Shown here: positions 6,511-7,371 of the stretch, piece after piece
How positions within the stretch are numbered: the stretch's first letter is position 1
How the letters are laid out: the number at the start of each line of letters is the position of its first letter
NCBI GenBank assembly: GCA_003488105.1
Contig: DNMS01000248.1
Location: forward strand, 1 to 7,371
Direction of reading: 5' to 3'
DNA from: Rhodospirillaceae bacterium
Lineage (GTDB): Bacteria > Pseudomonadota > Alphaproteobacteria > Rhodospirillales_A > Casp-alpha2
Length of the DNA stretch: 7,371 nt
The notes under the pieces: model-generated
The model's input: the letters and a program-made list of their open reading frames with translations, nothing else
Databases searched by the model: none
What the model was told of the DNA's origin: nothing
Program-made: the position numbers and the translations under genes

Positions 6511-7266
6511 TTATTCAGCTTGAACGCCAGCCGGTTGCGCTGACCCAATGATTGGAAAGCCGTCCCATAATTCTCCGTCCAATTCACGTCCACCAGTCTT
6601 CGGCCGGAAGCCGCCCCATTGCTTGAAGAAGAACGGAATTTTCTGGGCGATGCATTGGTCGCGGACTTCGGTCGCCCATTCCTCTTTCATCTCGCGGAAG
6701 CCGGGGCCGCTTTCGCCGCCGACGATCACCCAATGGATGCCGGTGAGATCGACCTTGCCGATGGCGCCGATCAGCGGTTCGATTGAGAGGAACCGCGTGC
6801 CTGCGTTCATGTCGCGGATATGCTTAATGCGGGATTTCTTGGACCCGTCCTCGACCGAGGCGCCGAGCCAGATGTGCAGAGGTGCCACGCCGTCGGCATA
6901 ACGCCGGTTCACGTAATCCCGCATGCGCGACGACCGCTTGGTTAGCACCTGGAAGGTATGCCAGCGGGCCTGCTCCATGGTGTTGAAGACCTTGTCCACA
7001 TAAGCGAACGGCACGTCCTTGTGGAACAGGTCGCTCATGGAATTCACGAAGATCATCTTCGGGGTGCGAATGGTGAGCGGTTGGTCCAGGCGATGCGGGC
7101 GCAAGGTCAGGTCGAAACCTTCCTCATACGGATGGCCCGGCACACCCCGGAACCGCTCCGCGAACCGCTCCGCATAGCAGTTGTCGCAGCCCGCGCTGAT
7201 CTTCGTGCAGCCCGTCACCGGATTCCACGTCAGGTTGGTCCATTCGATCTGCGATTCCTGAGTCAT
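6511..7266 (-). CDS. DUF5131 (phage Gp37/Gp68) family protein with three-Cys motif
   Basis: This 251-residue protein begins with SQIEWTNLTWNPVTGC and carries C20, C27 and C30 in a CX6CX2CYAE motif, the invariant signature of this family. The motif suggests a radical-SAM-like iron-sulfur cluster, although the spacing is not the classical CX3CX2C. Other family landmarks are IFVNSMSDLFH (72-82), FQVLTKRSSRM, WLGASVED (133-140), LSIEPLIG (160-167), VIVGGESGPG and PFFFKQWGG (215-223). The alternating strand/helix pattern fits a TIM-barrel-like fold. The biochemical function is unknown. It is the first gene of a two-gene unit with tcmP and carries a LexA-type operator just upstream. The ATG at 7264-7266 is preceded only by a weak GGA. 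Base composition (35 of 60 G/C at 6961-7020) is intermediate between tcmP and the host operon, so the two partners may have different histories. Confidence 0.87.
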   Translation of the reverse strand: MTQESQIEWTNLTWNPVTGCTKISAGCDNCYAERFAERFRGVPGHPYEEGFDLTLRPHRLDQPLTIRTPKMIFVNSMSDLFHKDVPFAYVDKVFNTMEQARWHTFQVLTKRSSRMRDYVNRRYADGVAPLHIWLGASVEDGSKKSRIKHIRDMNAGTRFLSIEPLIGAIGKVDLTGIHWVIVGGESGPGFREMKEEWATEVRDQCIAQKIPFFFKQWGGFRPKTGGRELDGELWDGFPIIGSAQPAGVQAE

Positions 7267-7281
7267 GATGCATCCAAACTA

Positions 7282-7296
7282 GAACAAAATAGGAAC
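7282..7296 (-). promoter_or_regulatory. LexA (SOS) operator, GTTC-N7-GTTC
   Basis: Read on the minus strand the site is GTTCCTATTTTGTTC, an exact match to the alphaproteobacterial LexA direct repeat GTTC-N7-GTTC, with the T-rich spacer and flanking TT and T often seen. It ends 15 bases before the DUF5131 ATG, where bound LexA would block transcription initiation or early elongation. Eight fixed bases match by chance about once per 65,000 positions under uniform composition, so a hit inside this 105-base leader is unlikely to be random. LexA binding itself is inferred. Confidence 0.72.
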
Positions 7297-7315
7297 AATT
7301 TTAAGATTACTCTCT

Positions 7316-7321
7316 ATTGTA
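7316..7321 (-). promoter_or_regulatory. Candidate -10 element for the DUF5131-tcmP unit
   Basis: On the minus strand TACAAT differs from TATAAT at one base and lies 49 bases upstream of the start codon, placing the LexA site at about +13 to +27 if transcription begins 7 bases downstream. No convincing -35 sits at the usual 16-18 base distance (CTTAGG is there), so this is a weak call; TAAAAT nearer the gene is an alternative. Confidence 0.3.
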
Positions 7322-7371
7322 GAAATTAATCCCCAAGACCTAAGAGTTAGTTACTCACGAAAGCCTTTCCG

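Noticed and set aside
6958..7329. Forward frame of 123 codons opposite DUF5131
   Set aside because: It overlaps the well-supported three-Cys-motif gene and its promoter region on the other strand and shows no family features.
7352..7371. Short palindrome GAAAGCCTTTC at the right edge as a terminator or attachment site
   Set aside because: The stem is five base pairs with almost no loop and is cut by the window edge; without the flank it cannot be judged.

Overview
The window looks like chromosome from a GC-rich alphaproteobacterium, probably of Rhodospirillales type. This rests on codon use, an alphaproteobacterial-type LexA operator (GTTC-N7-GTTC) near the right edge, and the style of the succinate dehydrogenase/fumarate reductase subunits. 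The taxonomic call is inference; no rRNA or marker gene is present.

Bases 1 to 5172 (+ strand) form one tightly packed C4-dicarboxylate operon, entered from outside the left edge. In order it holds the C-terminal part of an SdhB/FrdB iron-sulfur subunit, two small membrane anchors (SdhD-like, then SdhC-like), a TauE/SafE-type membrane permease interrupted by one in-frame amber codon, the alpha and beta subunits of a class I [4Fe-4S] fumarate hydratase, and the SdhA/FrdA flavoprotein. The products together interconvert succinate, fumarate and malate and exchange electrons with the membrane quinone pool. The flavoprotein gene is separated from its three partner subunits by the permease and the fumarase genes. 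Its usual FAD-linking His appears to be Cys. A 64-base imperfect hairpin repeat sits between the two fumarase genes.

Bases 5175 to 7371 (- strand) are a different kind of DNA. They hold a two-gene cassette: a DUF5131/phage Gp37-Gp68 family protein with a CX6CX2C three-cysteine motif, followed by tcmP, the three-Cys-motif partner protein with a methyltransferase-like core. tcmP is much AT-richer than everything to its left, and its stop codon lies 2 bases from the sdhA stop, so the cassette looks acquired and abuts the metabolic operon directly.

The most interesting signal is a perfect GTTC-N7-GTTC direct repeat 15 bases upstream of the DUF5131 start. That is the alphaproteobacterial LexA operator, so the uncharacterised TcmP/DUF5131 pair is plausibly induced by DNA damage. 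With the radical-SAM-like cysteine motif and the methyltransferase-like partner, this suggests a nucleic-acid repair, modification or defence module under SOS control.
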